A stretch of 64,000 bases of DNA from Arthrinium phaeospermum (taxonomy: Eukaryota > Ascomycota > Sordariomycetes > Amphisphaeriales > Apiosporaceae): contig QYRS01000007.1 of assembly GCA_006503535.1 (NCBI GenBank), positions 1,736,001 to 1,800,000 of the forward strand, written 5' to 3'. Positions 25,501 through 40,897 of the stretch are shown here, piece after piece; within the stretch, counting starts at the first letter, position 1, and each line of letters starts with the position of its first letter. A program made the position numbers and the translations under genes. Below the pieces are notes generated by a model. That model had not been told where the DNA came from and searched no databases. It was given only the letters and a program-made list of their open reading frames with translations.

Positions 25501-28500
25501 AAGAAATGTTTCCTCATTGTCTTTCGGCCACTCCTCTATTCGCAGGAGACACCACGTACGACGATTTCATGGGAAAGGATCTAAACCAACACTGTACATA
25601 CCTTCTCATGTCAATTCGACAAGGCCTTGCCCATGTAAGCTGCTGGACATGCTCGAACCCCATCGAAATCAAATTCAGTTGGCTGAATGTCGTACTTCAA
25701 AAGCCGACTTCAAAGGCCGACTTCGAGGTCAGATATGGTGATAAGCCCACACTGGCAACGAACCTGAGCCTGTATGAGAATGTAGGCATGCTAGGAACTT
25801 GGAGCATGCCCTTACTCATCACGAGCAGATTACATCAACCTAACAATCGCAGCGAGCCATCAAGTAAAGACAACAAGATGTGTATGTGTAAAGATAAACG
25901 AACTACAATTTGAGACAGCATGAATTAAAGAAACACCACCGTACATTGACGACGTTCTTGCAACGTGCAGTCTTTTCGTGTCAGCAGTTGCCCCTTACTT
26001 GGTTCTGGCTGTTCAACGAGGAATTCAACATCACGCCTCAAGGCTCAGTCAGTACGATACAGAAGCAGCCAATTAATATGCGCAATGCTGTGGGAATCAC
26101 CATTTGAGCCTCCTCGGGGTATCCGAGGACTTTCCAATATCTACAGACAGTGCCTGGGTTGTCCCAACCCGATTTCCAATAAAACATCACGGGCGAGGGA
26201 TAGGGATACGAGTCTAGGTCCGTCCCATGGGTCCAATCTGGCGTACGGCTGCCATTGGCAGTGTCCGCCCCAGCCGTGCGGACTGCCCGTCCTCTAGACC
26301 CAAGGATACACGTTTCTGGGAATATTCAGATAGCTCCATCGCGGCATCTATCACGCCAGACAAGATACCAGTCTCCCCCTTCTCGCCTATCTATTGATTA
26401 CCTCACCTGGACTGGGCAACAGCCCCTGCCCCCTTGTCCTCTCCACGGCAGCAACAAAGCGAGAGGGAGAACCTACATACGTGCCTACCCAGTGCAAAAC
26501 ACCGGCCGTGGAATAGCCGTAGCTTGCCATCGGTACCCCTCAGGAGCCACGCACGTATCACCGCCTTAAACTGCACCAGCATGAGGGGCGGGGTCTACGG
26601 CGTGTCAAGACTCTTACGGCACGACGGCAAGCGGGTTTGGATCTTCGTCCGTAGCTCCTTCGTCACTGGGTTACTTGGGGCCATGTAGGTAAGTAAGGCA
26701 AGGGACTGAACCCATTGGGCCGCACAGCCCGGCGCAGGCAAGCGATCATTGCGACTACATGCCCGGATCCCACTCACTCAGGGGGGGCCAACGCCGCCCG
26801 GTGGTAGTGTACCGTGTATCCAGCCAATACACCTTGTCGTATCTTGTCTCAGGTCGAGGGGTCCCCCGGGGGATGCAACGGAAAAACTATTCGCTCGTTG
26901 GCTGCAACGAAAGAAGCCCTCGATACAACGGAGAAGTTAAGGTTGAGGTGACGGCTCGCTTCGCAGCACGGATAGGCTGATAGGCTGGTGGCGGTGGAGC
27001 CGGAGAAAGGGATCGCCATGACAAGGACCAGGTAAACATGCATGATGAGCAGGACGGACCCGGACCGTGGACCGCGGGGCCATTATTGGGAGCTATAGAG
27101 AAATCGTGTTATAGTTTGTGGCCTCCCCTTGCCCTCCTCCGCCTGCTGCTTGTCACTCTTGAGGGTGACAAATATAGTGGGCGCCGCCCTCAATGTCACG
27201 CAAAGTAGGGGAGGGGGCTTGGGGGGGGCCCCTTCTTTTCATTCTAGAAAAGCGGTGTGGCTAGGGAGGAGTGCCGAAGTGGCAGGGGGGGCAACCAGCC
27301 CAGGCCAGCATGGCCGGCAGGCTTCTCCGTACTGCTATTTTCGAGAAGCCCGTCTGAGACGGCTCCTCCGAGGCGGCGGCTGAAGGGGTAGGCTGGCGCC
27401 CTCCCGCATGCTCTTTGTTTTTGGCCTCGCCGGCGACATCTCAAAAGTCGTGCTAGGCGATCTGTAAACCAAACGCGGAATAGTCCATGGAACATCAGAT
27501 AACCCACAGACATAGAAAAGCGTTTGATGCTGCTGAGTGCAGTTGCATTCTGCGTGAACTGTTGTTTAGGAGCCCACCCTGTCAGGAGGGGAGGCCCCTC
27601 TGAAAAAACACCTTCTCCATATACATCCTTGCCCTTTTTAGGGATGGATAGTCGAGGGGCAGAGGGGGGTGGGATAGGGGCAAAACAGAAGACGAAAGAA
27701 CGTTTCCTTTCGCTCGGCACAGGGAAGGTAGGTATGTGCTCGTGCCCAAGCCCCTCCTCGCTCCTCGTCTGCCAGCCAGTCCAGCCAGTCCAGTGAGCCA
27801 GTCCAGCCGCCATGGACAGCTACGACAGAGAGAGTCCACAGAGCCTGCGACGATGACAATGCGTAGGATGACGGACATGACACGCGTAAACCGGAAATTT
27901 TACCCGCTTGTTTGACGTCCTTCTATCCGGCTGGCTGTCTGCCTTAGCACGAGGGCCGGCGCTTGGACAGCGTGTTCCTGTACCCTCTCTGTACCCTCTC
28001 TCTTACATATCAACACCGCAGGTTGGTCAAAGTCGGTGAGGTGCGTGCATTGCAAGCAGTCAAGCTCAGCAGGTGCTGCCGTAGTAGGTATGTAGGAACC
28101 CAAGGTAATGCGCCACCGCCTCATGCAGGTTAGAGATGGCAGTAGCCCTCCTTCTGGGCCTCCGTCACGTTACCTGACAGCTGTCTATCGCAAGTAGAGG
28201 AGCCTCTGGACGGAAGAAGCTTAGAAGACTGTATCAGGAATCATGCGAGCAGGGATTAGGCGCCTTGTGTTATGTGGGTGGATAAAAAGAGCGTCCGAGC
28301 GTATTCCATGGATTATGAATCAATGCGGGCTGCCAGCTCGCACCACTGATGCCGAATATCTATTGATGGTAGTTGTGTGAAGATATGAGCGACCAGAGTG
28401 TTGAGCCGCAGTTGCTGTGACGACATAACCCACGTCGTCGGGTTTGGTACCGTGCTGTGCCGCGCCTGCAACGCTCTGCAACGCGCTTCTAGGGCTTATC

Positions 28501-28528
28501 TGACGCGCTCTACCGAAGGGTCGGTTGT

Positions 28529-28550
28529 AGGTGTGTGTGTGCGTGTGTGC
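28529..28550. repeat. GT-rich dinucleotide microsatellite
   Basis: A GTGTGTGTGT run with GC interruptions in intergenic DNA. Confidence 0.8.
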
Positions 28551-31500
28551 GCCGTGTGCTTGTGCGCGTCGGTCATGTGCTGCACTGCACAACCGTGGCA
28601 GGGGTGCCAATGCTCGACAAGGGGTGTGTTAGTGCAGGGGTCGGGGACACTGGTGGGCACGCGGATGATCACCCGAGAGCCGCAAAGTTGCTTCTGCGAA
28701 TAGGTTGTCATGCTGCAGTTGAGCAACAGAGAAAACCTCTGCCAGCCAAGAGCCCAGAGGTAGCTAGGGGCATACTGTCTCTTCTGTCCACCTGCTCAGT
28801 TCAAAGCCATGCAAGTAGAAATCTTCAGCTGCGCGAAGGTCCAAAGGGGCGGTCAAAAAATATGACAGGTGTGGATAGATCGATCCCGTCCGCGCCTACT
28901 TCAACCCCTCGTCCTAGTAGTAGACCAAGACGCTCAGATGGGCAGTTTTTGAGGTACGAGCACACGGGGTTCTGCTCTGGGTTCTGCGCTGGGCCCGAGC
29001 GAAATCTACTTCGACAATCCTGTTTACTTCGACGTTGAACAACTTGTGGGAAACATAAGCATCCGATCTGTCTGTGATACCCGGTAGGGATGCACTGCTG
29101 ATTTGACCATGGCGCCAGTGCTAGGACAAGGCCAGCACCAGTACGATGGAAAGCGTCCTGATTCGACATCACTTGATGCTAGACCATCTTGACTTGACGT
29201 GACGTGGGTTGGTATCGCGAGACGGCCCATTCGACCCTGCTATTTAGCAAAGGAGCCAACATTCCCCAGCTATGAATATACACTGGCATTGGCTTGATCT
29301 CAGACGCATCCTCGCTTTGACACGAGACCAGAAAGAAGGGACCCCTTCAAGGCCCGCCAGGAAACACATCATTCTTCACTCACCTATCTCGTGTCCATCC
29401 AGTTGCCAAAGACGGGAGCCTCTCCGTCGTTTCCGTCGCCCAATCTTGCATGACGAGACTGCATGACGGGCATATACAAAAAGCTCATTTGGGTTGGTGA
29501 TCTCGCGAATATTGCGAGGCTGATTGAGATTATGCCATGATCCCGCATGTCGACCTCTGAAGTTGCTTCTCCACTGGCAGCCGAATAACGCATCGCGATT
29601 GGGCCAATGCATATAGATGCAAACGCGCCATTGCCGCCGCGTAAAGTGCTATTTTAGTCGTGAATGCGATGGGGTTAATCAGAAGGCGAGCGAGCGGACT
29701 TGCAGCCGTCAAGGCACGTCTCACTGCGGCGCTGAAACAAGCAAAGTCGCTGATGATGAGCCGCGAACGGGTATCCCGACTGTCGGAAGAGTCTACAACT
29801 ACTCCTTCATATCCACTGGTCAGGCAGGCTGTGCGCTGGTCCCGCCAGTCCGTCCGTCCGTGAGATCGCCTTCGGTTCCGTCAGTCTGCTCCCCCACACA
29901 GAGCGACGAACGCTAGGGCTAATGTGTTTGATGCGCAATGAGCCTCACCAAGCTCGGGCAGGACAAGCATGACCTACCTAGTACAGGGAGGGGACAATCT
30001 GCAGCATGAGCACAGGGATGGCTGGAAGATTGCGCGAATAGCGCCAGAAATTCACTTAAACAGCCGCTGCCTATTCGCCGTAGATGATATGACGTCTTTG
30101 GCGAACGAGGTACTAGGCTCCAAGGAGGTGAGATACGAAGGCAGGGAGAGGCTGACAGGTGTCTCCGTCGACGCAGTGCCTGTCCGGAACGCATTGCCAT
30201 TAGAGCCGGACTCGATAGTCTTCGCTACACCAGGCTTCGCCCCGCTCTGGTCAGGCTTGATGCGGAAGGCTTCCAGAAGCTGACAATTGAAGTGATGATC
30301 ACAACATTGCTCGAGCGGTAGACATGCTGCAATTGGAATGGCATGACCCGCGTAGGAAATAGTGTAGAAAGTCGGTGGGCCTGGGTACGCGCTACTGGCC
30401 TGGAAAGATGGTGGATGGCTCTAGTTGCTACAAGGAAGGATGAGAGGAGGTAGGCAGTAGGTTAGAAGGGATAAGCACCACTTATCTGGCCCTGTGAGAG
30501 ATGGATGGCACTTTCAGGCCGGCGTCGACGGGCGCCTCATCTTTGGCCCAGCTGTTGTGTTGACATTGTCGTTGGGCAAGCGATGCGCCTCCACGGTCCG
30601 ACCTGTCCTTGGGAGCAAACAATGACGAAACGCCAACACAGAAACTTGAAGGCTTCAGAGGCATGCTGACACAAGTATCCTGCCGTTAAAACAATAGCAA
30701 CGGATAGGCCAACGGGTTGCTGCACCGATCCACCAACGCTGTTATGCTCGAGCGAGCTTGCTTGCCTGTCCCAAGGCTGGCAAGGACCAGCTCGCGTCCC
30801 ATCCCATACTGTGTGGTGTGTGCTGGCTGGCTCGCTGGGTGCTGGGATGTTGGATGGAAGCGCGGGTCACGGATGCGGATGCGCGCAACTCACCCAAGCA
30901 GACAGACCCTGGCGTCATGGTCGCAAGTTGTCCCCAGTAAGGAGCTGCCAAATGGCACGGACAATGGTCACGTTTGAGGCAGAATCATGGCCCATGCCAA
31001 ATATAGTAGGATGGTGGAGTGGTTCGAGAAGTGTTCTAGGGCAAAGTCAAGGCGTCTCCGAGATTGACGAGATGAATTGATATCATAAGCTCATGGGCAT
31101 GAAAGGAGAAATGAAGGGGGCTCCCTAGCCATCCGAGGGGGGCCACAGCGGGAGATGGAGGCACTCTTTCCACGGGCCATGGGTTGACCAACTTCATGCT
31201 GTCTGTCAATCCCCAAGTTCGTGCGACCCCCGTTCAGGCCGACATGGGCCCTGCAAAGCCACTTTGTACTAGTCGGGCGGCCGTGCCGTGACACACGCGA
31301 TTGATCAAGATGAAGCGTTGGTGACCCCTTCCTTGCACTTGAAGCAGTAGCAGCGCAGCAAGGCAAAACAAAGGGACACTCGCTCGCTCTGACCTAGGTG
31401 AGGACTGAAGTGGGAAAGCCGCCCAGGAAAGCCCATAATAACAACCATGGCCAAAGCAGCAGCAGAAGAAGGCGCAGCCAAACTATTTGTCTCGTGCCCC

Positions 31501-34489
31501 TTGGCGCGCACTGGGGTCCATGTTTCCACAGCTTCGCTGCCCGCTTGCTATCCTTCTCGAACCGTTCTCGAAGGCTGCCGCATCGCGTTAGGCCCAATTT
31601 CGTGCCTGTTTGAGATTCATGCGACGAACGGCGCATTGACGGGCAATCGATGTCATCCTGCACAACCGAAAACAACTGCTGCCCTCCTTGATTGGTCCTC
31701 GAGCCAACATTAGAGCCAAAAAAAAAGCAAGGACGGCCTTTAATTTGACCAACTTGGACTACTGCTGCAGCGCCGCTGCTAGGTTACCTACTACTGCTGT
31801 TTCTCACCTACTTACTGTGCAGTAAGTATAGCACTGCCATCCGACGAGTAACACGCATGTATGCGTTTTTTTAATCAAGCAACCCAATCCACCACTCACC
31901 CAGTCTGGTTCGCTAGCAACTCGTATTCTTCCAGGAGATGGCCGTCAGAAATGGCGGGACCTGGAAGCAGTCCCGCCGTTCCCGCCTTGAAAAATATGAT
32001 AAACGTGTGTCATGGTGGTAGCCGGGCACCAGGTACTTGCTCAATATTAATTAGGTCAGCGGGTTCCCGAGCGGACAGGCAGTCAAACTGGACCGGTACG
32101 TTTGAGGCTTGTTGGCTACTAGCGTAGATCGTTCATTTGCTGGATCTCGGATGCGCTCTCCAGAGTCCAGCGCCCAGGGAAAGAAAAAGAAAGGGGGCGG
32201 CAGTTGTACAGTGACATGACATTACATACTGCCTGTCTATGTATGTAACACGAAGCGTTTAGGTCAACCACTAAAAATCGGCAGGATGGTGGTGAACAGT
32301 AAATGGCCAAGGCCTCAGCCCTGTCCTGCAATCGACTTGGGAGATGAAGTAGCAAATGAACAAATCATTTGGGATGGCCTCGTGTCATAATCGCTTCAGC
32401 CACATCAAAGTTGCCTGCTAACGAATGTTTGGTGCATATGGAATCTTGAGGGCTTTCCTTTTTTCTTTCATTCTTTCTTTGGCCCACCTCCCTCGTGACA
32501 AGTAACATGTCAACTCTCAGTATTTTGATTTGGAGTTTTGTAATGTCGCGGTTAATGAGATTGAGCTGCAAAACGCTCTTCTTATTCTCCATGCATTGGA
32601 CTTCATGGCCTGCGGAATCGTTCGACCGCCACTCACCCAAGCATTATGCAAGTATTATGATATACACGTATAAATACATGTACGGAGGCATAATGAACTG
32701 GACCACTTAATCCGGTTTGCTCCCAGCGCTGTCATTGCCGTTTCTGGGAATAGAAGAGAAGAAAAACTGATAGTAGCTACTGGGTTTTGGGCGGTAATTT
32801 CCCGAGGCCCACGGCATCGTCGTCACCCTTACGGTCGTCGATCTCAAAGAAGCACATTCCGCTGCAAACTTGCGGTGCAATATGCTTCCTGCATCATGCA
32901 TCTGTCTGGCGGTTTATAGGGGACCTGTATTGATGTGTTCCACTCCAATTACGGGCACTGGTCGTTCGGGCTGGTTGCTGGGTGTTATTGAACCTTGACC
33001 GCGATTGCAGAGACACGAGCTCGGGTTTGGATTCGCTAGGCGACGTCGATGGAATTCAAGAAGCACTGTCGGTCAAGAGCTGTGACCAACGGCAGTCTGC
33101 TGTGGCTCGGGGGGTGGGGCAGATCTTCTTACAGCCCAATATCACCGAAACCCCTGAGAATAATTCTAAGGATAGCCTAGGGGGGGGCCACGATTGTTCG
33201 GATTCTCTTGGCAGCATACGCACCTTTTGGGGGGATACATGATACCTGTGTGAACAATGATGATGGCCCCAAGGGTCGGCTGCACAGGGTACATTTTTAA
33301 GGCCAACAGGGGATGGATTTTCCTTCCCAAGCTTTTTTCGGTAGTAGGGACACACCGACACACCAGACCTACGGAACTGCTGGTCCTAGCATGGAACATT
33401 GAACAACCCGAAGAAGGCCCAATGGAAGCTCTTCCTACTGGATGCTTCTGGGGAAGGGTTGCTGCTTCATCGAGTACGCTTTTTTATTTTCTAATGCCCG
33501 CTTCACCTTCGGCAATACTGTAGATAAATAAATGTCGACTAAAAAGGAGAACCAATTGAATTAACCAACCACAAGCAATTTGCATCAAAATGTTTCCCGT
33601 TGCAAACGGCGGCCACCAGCAACACGCGATCTGATGTTCGTACTGCAGCATATCCTTTGACGTATTGCACATTATATTTCATTCGAGTGCCCCACCCGCA
33701 AAACAGTGCTAAGACCAGCCCGGATGGGTTGCTGGCCATGTCAACAACGTATTTCAGGTACCCGAGTTCCTGCAGACAGCGCCCCAGAAATGCATCCACG
33801 GTGAGGTCTCCACCTGGCCAGCTCACCTACCTAACCAGCTAAGTTTCTGGCCTGGTTAGACTGAACAGTAAGTTTCGATTGTACATGGCATCAGGAGCAA
33901 GCTGCCACCGCGGGCGATGCCTCCCAAGATCAATTGATTGATTTCGAGTCGCACTGCCAGCAACTTGGCATCGACCCGGTGCAGATGCGTTTCTCTAGAG
34001 CAGTGGTGATCGCCAGCCTGGATTTGGTGGTATTCCCGTCCTCAACGGACTCAATGGATGGGATGCCCAGTAGCTAGCAGCAGCATATATCAATATCAGA
34101 ACTGTGAATGGCTACGCACGACACATCTCAAACCTTCGCGTCCGCTAATCTGCCAGCCTACCTCGTCCAGCGATAGTACAAGTACCTAAGCAAATAGGCC
34201 ACCATTGACCAAATTGAATGCTAGATGGAATAGAGTACGTACCGTGGCTGCCGGGGTCTCGCTTTCTTTACCAGGGCCCCCAGTTCGTTTCAACCAGCAA
34301 CGCTCTGTCCACCCGACCTTCACTTGGAATGACTAGAATACATCACCTCCTGTACTGTACAGGGATTTGAGTACCTCTAAAGCCCAGCGTACCCCCCCAA
34401 AGGAGCAACAGTGCCCAGCTGTGAACCGATTTTCCCAGTCCCAAATCATCCTGATTTTTGTCGATGTCACATCCATCACATAATTTTCC

Positions 34490-36271
34490 TTTTTAGACAG
34501 CTTCTATCTCTTGAAGCGCAGCGGTGCACCTCTTCCTGCCAACGTTGTTAACTCTCGCATCGGACTCTCGACCGTTACCCTTCTCTCTCCCTCCTACTGT
34601 TCGCAACTTGGTCCTGCACCTGGCTATAACTTCTAGAAAAAAAAAGGTATGTCCGGACCACTCCCTGCCCTGTTCTTAGCGTTTGCCTTGCAGTTGCTAT
34701 ATGCTGCCCCGTGCTGTTTGCCTCGACAGCATCATCCTCCATGTATCTATCTACAGATGGCCTCTACTCAACAGCAGGTGCTGCGTCTATGTCGGTTGGC
34801 CCTCGGCCATGGCAAACTCTTATTCGGGTCTGCGCATGGCTCACTTTGATGGGCCTGCCATGGCGGGATTGTCTACCCTCAAGGCTCCAACCACATACGA
34901 TCGCAAACCTGCTGGGCCTGTCTAATTCATCCCCCTACCCAGGGCTGTGTTACTGGCGCCCCCCGAAATAAACCACAAACACCTCGCCTTTCCTCCCTTG
35001 ATTACCCTTGGTGCTCTGTTCCTGTACTCTGCATGGTCCAGCTGAGGCAAAACTCCGTTCTGGCCTTTTCGCATTTTGTCCATTACCAGCTTCGACACGT
35101 CCAGGGAACAGATCTAGCTTACATTCAACAAAATCCCACCACGCACTCTCACTCCCTTGACGCCAAGCCTACCGCCTGCCTCCCGCGACACGTCATATAT
35201 TCAACCGTGGGCTCTTCACCACCTGTTGACGCGCTGAAACGACAATCATTCGACGCGACATCAGAAGGACGCCTCACTCATTCTGGAAATCGAGCACTCG
35301 AGGGAACTGCGGCGCAGACACGGGTTCTTGATATTCTTCGCGACAGGTGCCGGAATTACGAACACAACAATCCGCAACCCCAAAAAACTTCGGTGGCTTG
35401 ATAATCTCGGACATACGTGGCCAAGACGCGGGCGACACCAAAAGAACCAAACACCAGGAATACTTCTCCGAGCTCCTCGTCCAAGCCTTGATTTCCTACG
35501 CTGCCGATCTGTACAGCTGTCTTTCGATCTCGAAATAGCTTCGACATCCCAGTCCAGGCATCCGATCCTGTGTGGCAGGAAATACCACTGTGGAGTTCCC
35601 AGCAGACAGGAACTCCTTGATTCGCTCAACTCGAGACAGGTGAGAAATCCCATTTCCCATCTATAGGTGCATTACTAGGCCTTGGTCGATTATCCAGTGT
35701 GGTTTGGCATCGGGCTGTGTTCAGTCGATGTTGGCTGCGAACAAATTGGGTACTCACGCTATATTAGTATCCTGAAAGCACCCCAGTGTGGCTTATCACG
35801 TATGGGACTTGCTTGCGATACTTTGGCTTGTACTTTTCCTCATCAACGTGGAATCCGTTTCTAACTGGCTGTACCCACAGGCAACATTATCCGGTCCTTC
35901 AAGACGCCGAGCTCTCGATTTTCGCGGAACCTCTCAAAAGAAAACTCTATCTTGACACGCAATCCTCTGTGGATGGTGTTACTGAGCTAAACGACAAACT
36001 CATAATAGCTCCCAACTGCGTCGTTATAGCGCACTTACCATCCGTGTAACTATGTCGAGGTCGCCGCCGTCCGAAATTATGAACATCACGAACATGCTGG
36101 ACAAGAGGAACTCGGCCGCGGTGGCAGCTGTTAATGGCCAACCTACCGTCTCGGAGGCCCCAACCCTTGCATCGCACCCTCATTTGCTAGGCGCCGGCAT
36201 CGATAGGTCCAACTCACCACACGGCTCAGAGAGCACTGCGTCGTTATAGCGCACTTACCATCCGTGTAACT
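34490..36271 (+). promoter_or_regulatory. promoter and long 5' leader of the C2H2 gene
   Basis: A pyrimidine-rich tract (about 34490-34640, with TTCTATCTCTTG, CTCTTCCTGCC and CTTCTCTCTCCCTCC) precedes an A-run followed by GGTATGT at about 34645, which looks like the donor of a 5'-UTR intron. The following 1.4 kb has many short ATG frames on the plus strand but no family-like protein, as expected of a long upstream-ORF-rich leader of a fungal transcription factor. Its last part contains the first copy of the 220-bp duplication with a spurious ATG at 36052. Transcript data would be needed to set the true 5' end. Confidence 0.4.
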
Positions 36272-37911
<1,640 letters not shown>

Positions 37912-39743
37912 AGATCTCGAATGGCCTCGGCGATGGTCCGATCCTGCCCCCTTTCCCGTTATTCATAATCGATAGATCTCCTTTGTCAGACACGAGTCCT
38001 TTTGCTTTTCCCGAATACCCAAGGGCGCGGCATGTTTTTGTTTCCCCTCATCGACTTTCGAGGGAACCACACCAAGCGGCGTTAATAAGAGGAGAAACTG
38101 TGCTTTTGCTCGATCTGGGTGGCAAGATGGCTCGTCGGCGCGATGCCGCGACAAGGTTGGACCCTACACTTAATAGCATCCGGCATGATGCGAGCCTCGC
38201 CGGAAGAAGTAATACTGGACGGGCCCAACCTGCGGGGGCTTCATGACGATGGCTACGAGATTAGGCCGGTGACGTTGGCCTCTCATTTTTGGTTGCCTTT
38301 TCTTTCGCGCAACACCTCAATAATAGACTGGTCTGGCTCGGCAGCCCTGATGAAAATACACGGGGGCATGAGGTCTGGTCTGGAGGGGAAAAGGAATGCA
38401 AGGGGGTAATTATGGTCACCCAGGCACACGTGTGGCACAGCCACCATACCGCAAAAGAACTGCAGGACAGGAGATAGAAGGGGGTCCGGCGTCTTAGGGG
38501 TATCTTGTAGAGTATCTCGGCGATCTTGACAGCAATGGTTGAGTCGACATTGATTTAAGGCCTGCAAAGGAAAAAAAAATCACGAGAAAGCGGTTGTTTC
38601 TGCTCCATGATTCAATGACTTTTTGTCCAAAAGGGTGTATTTGGTGCTATTTCTCTTTTCCTCTATGCGTGTTATATCTTGGCCATTCCTTCTTTCCTGA
38701 CGATTATCCTGCGTGCGTTGCAACACCATATGGATTGGATCAGTGAAGTGGTTGTCTTTTAGCATCTTAGGGAGTGGGGAAATCCTACGCTGAGCTAACA
38801 ACCGTACACACTCGACTCATCATTGCATCTACATGCATACATACATACCTACATACACTGGCAGGGGTTGTTGGAAAGTGGATGGGGTCAACTGAGTGTG
38901 TGGTGTGTGGTTTTGTTTTGTTTGGCACATGCAACGGGTGCAGGCACGGGAGGCAAGCAAAGACGGCCTATTTCCTATTTCCTGATCCCCCTGGTGCGAC
39001 ATTCACCACCCGAGTTGATCACAATCAATAATCTACAACCTACACGGCCGAGCGGACAAGCCAGCACAACAAAAAGCCCGTCTTCCTCCCATACCATACA
39101 ATCGTCCATTCATTCATTCACTCACCTACGGGCATGTAAACTCCCAAACTATGAGGTCTTCCAATCTACTGCCATGCAGTCATTGTTCAACGTCTGACAT
39201 GATTTCGGTTTAGGCATGCTATCCAAAGGTCTTGCCACAACATCAAATCCAATACCCTCTTACTCCTCCTCCCCCTCCTCCCTCACATCACGTTGACTCT
39301 TGCTTGCTTGAGGCAGCATATGCGAGGGTGACAAACACACGAAGATGCCCGTTGACTGTCGTCGCCGTGCCGCAGCCATATATCAGAACCTCCGCTCTCA
39401 ACCCACTGCGGCCGCTCTCCCCAAGTCAGTATCCTTTAAGTTTTGGCGCCTTCTCCTGTCTGACGTTGGACCTGGGGCTCTTGCCTCACCGTTGTCTGAC
39501 CTACGGCATACCCACCCTAAAAACCAGTCTCCTCCCGGTGCACCTAAATCAGGACTACTAAGAGCTTCCTTCGCCTCATTTGCCAGGCCACATCCCAAAC
39601 CTGTGGATCTACGACTTGGCTTCCCGATTAGACAAGATGGCCAGCATCAAAGACCTATTGTCTCCCATGGATGACCAGCCTACAGTAGGGATAGGGAGAG
39701 GGCGGGACAGAGAGAGGACCATACCGGCCACCAAGGACGCAGC
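37912..39743. other. intergenic region between two plus-strand genes
   Basis: It contains the presumed 3' UTR of the C2H2 gene and the promoter of the DsbA-like gene. An ATTC/CATT run (about 39108-39122) and TACATACATAC words near 38834 are simple sequence. Two ATG-led frames just upstream of the DsbA-like gene (39345 and 39640) do not continue into its reading frame, but one could be a 5' exon. Confidence 0.5.
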
Positions 39744-40897
39744 ATGGCTATGTTGCAGAAACCACGCACTTTACCATCGAGTTCATTCTTGACACGATCT
39801 GTCCCCATTGCTACATCGGGCTTAGAAGCCTTCGTACAGCGATCGAGGTTTACAGGAAGCGACATCCGGAAGCGACCTTTGAAGTGACCTGCTCACCCAT
39901 GATCTTGAATCCCCTGCTGCCCGGAGTAGTAAGTTCATGACAAGTTTTATCCCCATGCTGCCCTACACTTGGTAACACGGCAAGGCGGACGGACAGAAGC
40001 TTGGTATATCATCCTTTTACCGCAAACCGGGCGTTCTGTGTCCTCGGGACTGGTTCTAACACAACCTTGCAACTCCTAGTTTCTCAACGCCCACCTTTTC
40101 TGCCCAGTCATCCATGTTCGTCTGTCCACGTTTGTGGTCGTTCCCCAAAACTACTGCTGCGTGACCGAACACAAGCTGATGCAATCTTTAGTCCACAACA
40201 AGCAGGAATACTACGTGTTTTCAGCGGAAATACCCGCCCTCGAGACTGGTGGAGTGGAGTCGGCTGGGCGACGACGTTGGCATCGACTTCAGCTGGAGAG
40301 GACTGACGGGGAATACGAGGGACTCGCATAAACTGCTCCGTCTGGCGCTCGAGGGAAGCTCCACCACTTCGACCAGCCGCAGCACCGCCTTCACCTCGCG
40401 AGGCACCTCTTCTAGCGCACAGGGGACCGTGGATCCCCGGCCCGGCAACTTCGGCAACTTGCAGAGAAGATGGCGGCGGCGATCCTGCCTACCCTGGCCC
40501 CCAGATGCATGCGCCTGCTCGAGATCATGTACCACGAGTACTTCGAGAAGGACCAGGACCTGTCGTCCCAGGCGTGGCTCGTCGAGGTGGGCTCCCGCGT
40601 CCTGGGCCTGCCCCCGGCCGAGGTCCGCGCCTGTCTGGAGAGCGACGAGCGCGGGACCGCAACATGACGGCCTTGCTGGACGACGTGCGCGACCGCGGCT
40701 TCCACGCCATCCCCCAGTTCATCCTCCAGGAGCGCTACCTGGCTGGTGGCTGGCAGAAGCCCGACGTCTTCTTGGACGTCTTTGAGCGGATTCGTGCTGG
40801 TGGTGGGGCTGAGGGAGGCGTTCTCCCTCCCCCTTCTTCCTCTCATATTACTGCTGCTGCTGCTGCTGGCGATACATGTTCAGCCACGAATAGGTAG
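39744..40897 (+). CDS. DsbA/FrnE-like thioredoxin-fold oxidoreductase (frame-disrupted)
   Basis: The N-terminal part reads FTIEFILDTICPHCYIG, the DsbA/FrnE signature with a CPHC redox motif, followed by GLRSLRTAIEVYRK. Downstream, DVGIDFSWRG and TGNTRDSHKLLRLALE match the conserved helical region, then a Ser/Thr-rich insert, then MYHEYFEKDQDLSS and a stretch ending GFHAIPQFILQERY.LAGGWQKPD, which supplies the cis-Pro region of the thioredoxin fold. FrnE-type proteins act in the cytosol on thiols; the substrate here is unknown. The parts lie in three different frames, with shifts at about 39753, 40225, 40450 and 40665. One or two introns are likely between about 39928 (GTAAGT) and 40192 (CTTTAG). 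The ATG at 39744 is my best guess for the start. The usual length of the family is about 220-260 residues, and the pieces add up to slightly more because of the insert. Confidence 0.65.

Larger units (their letters stand above)
21226..34489. other. 13 kb gene desert
   Basis: I find no convincing gene. Open frames are short and mostly mirror each other on both strands. Features are a GTC repeat at 22572-22590, a GT/GC repeat at 28529-28550, a pair of 9-nt direct repeats (GCCGACTTC) near 25704-25723, and scattered TACCTAC/AGGTAG words. A minus-strand frame at 33539-33826 (95 codons) and a plus-strand frame at 25506-25913 (135 codons) have protein-like composition but no motif, no splice-linked extension and no homology I recognise. 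Non-coding RNAs or lineage-specific genes remain possible. Confidence 0.55.

Noticed and set aside
27244..27813. A 189-codon minus-strand frame
   Set aside because: Low-complexity Pro/Arg/Gly composition, overlapped by frames on both strands and no family features.
36052..36249. A separate small gene starting at the first ATG of the duplication
   Set aside because: It is a copy of the first 61 codons of the C2H2 gene that runs out of frame at the repeat junction.
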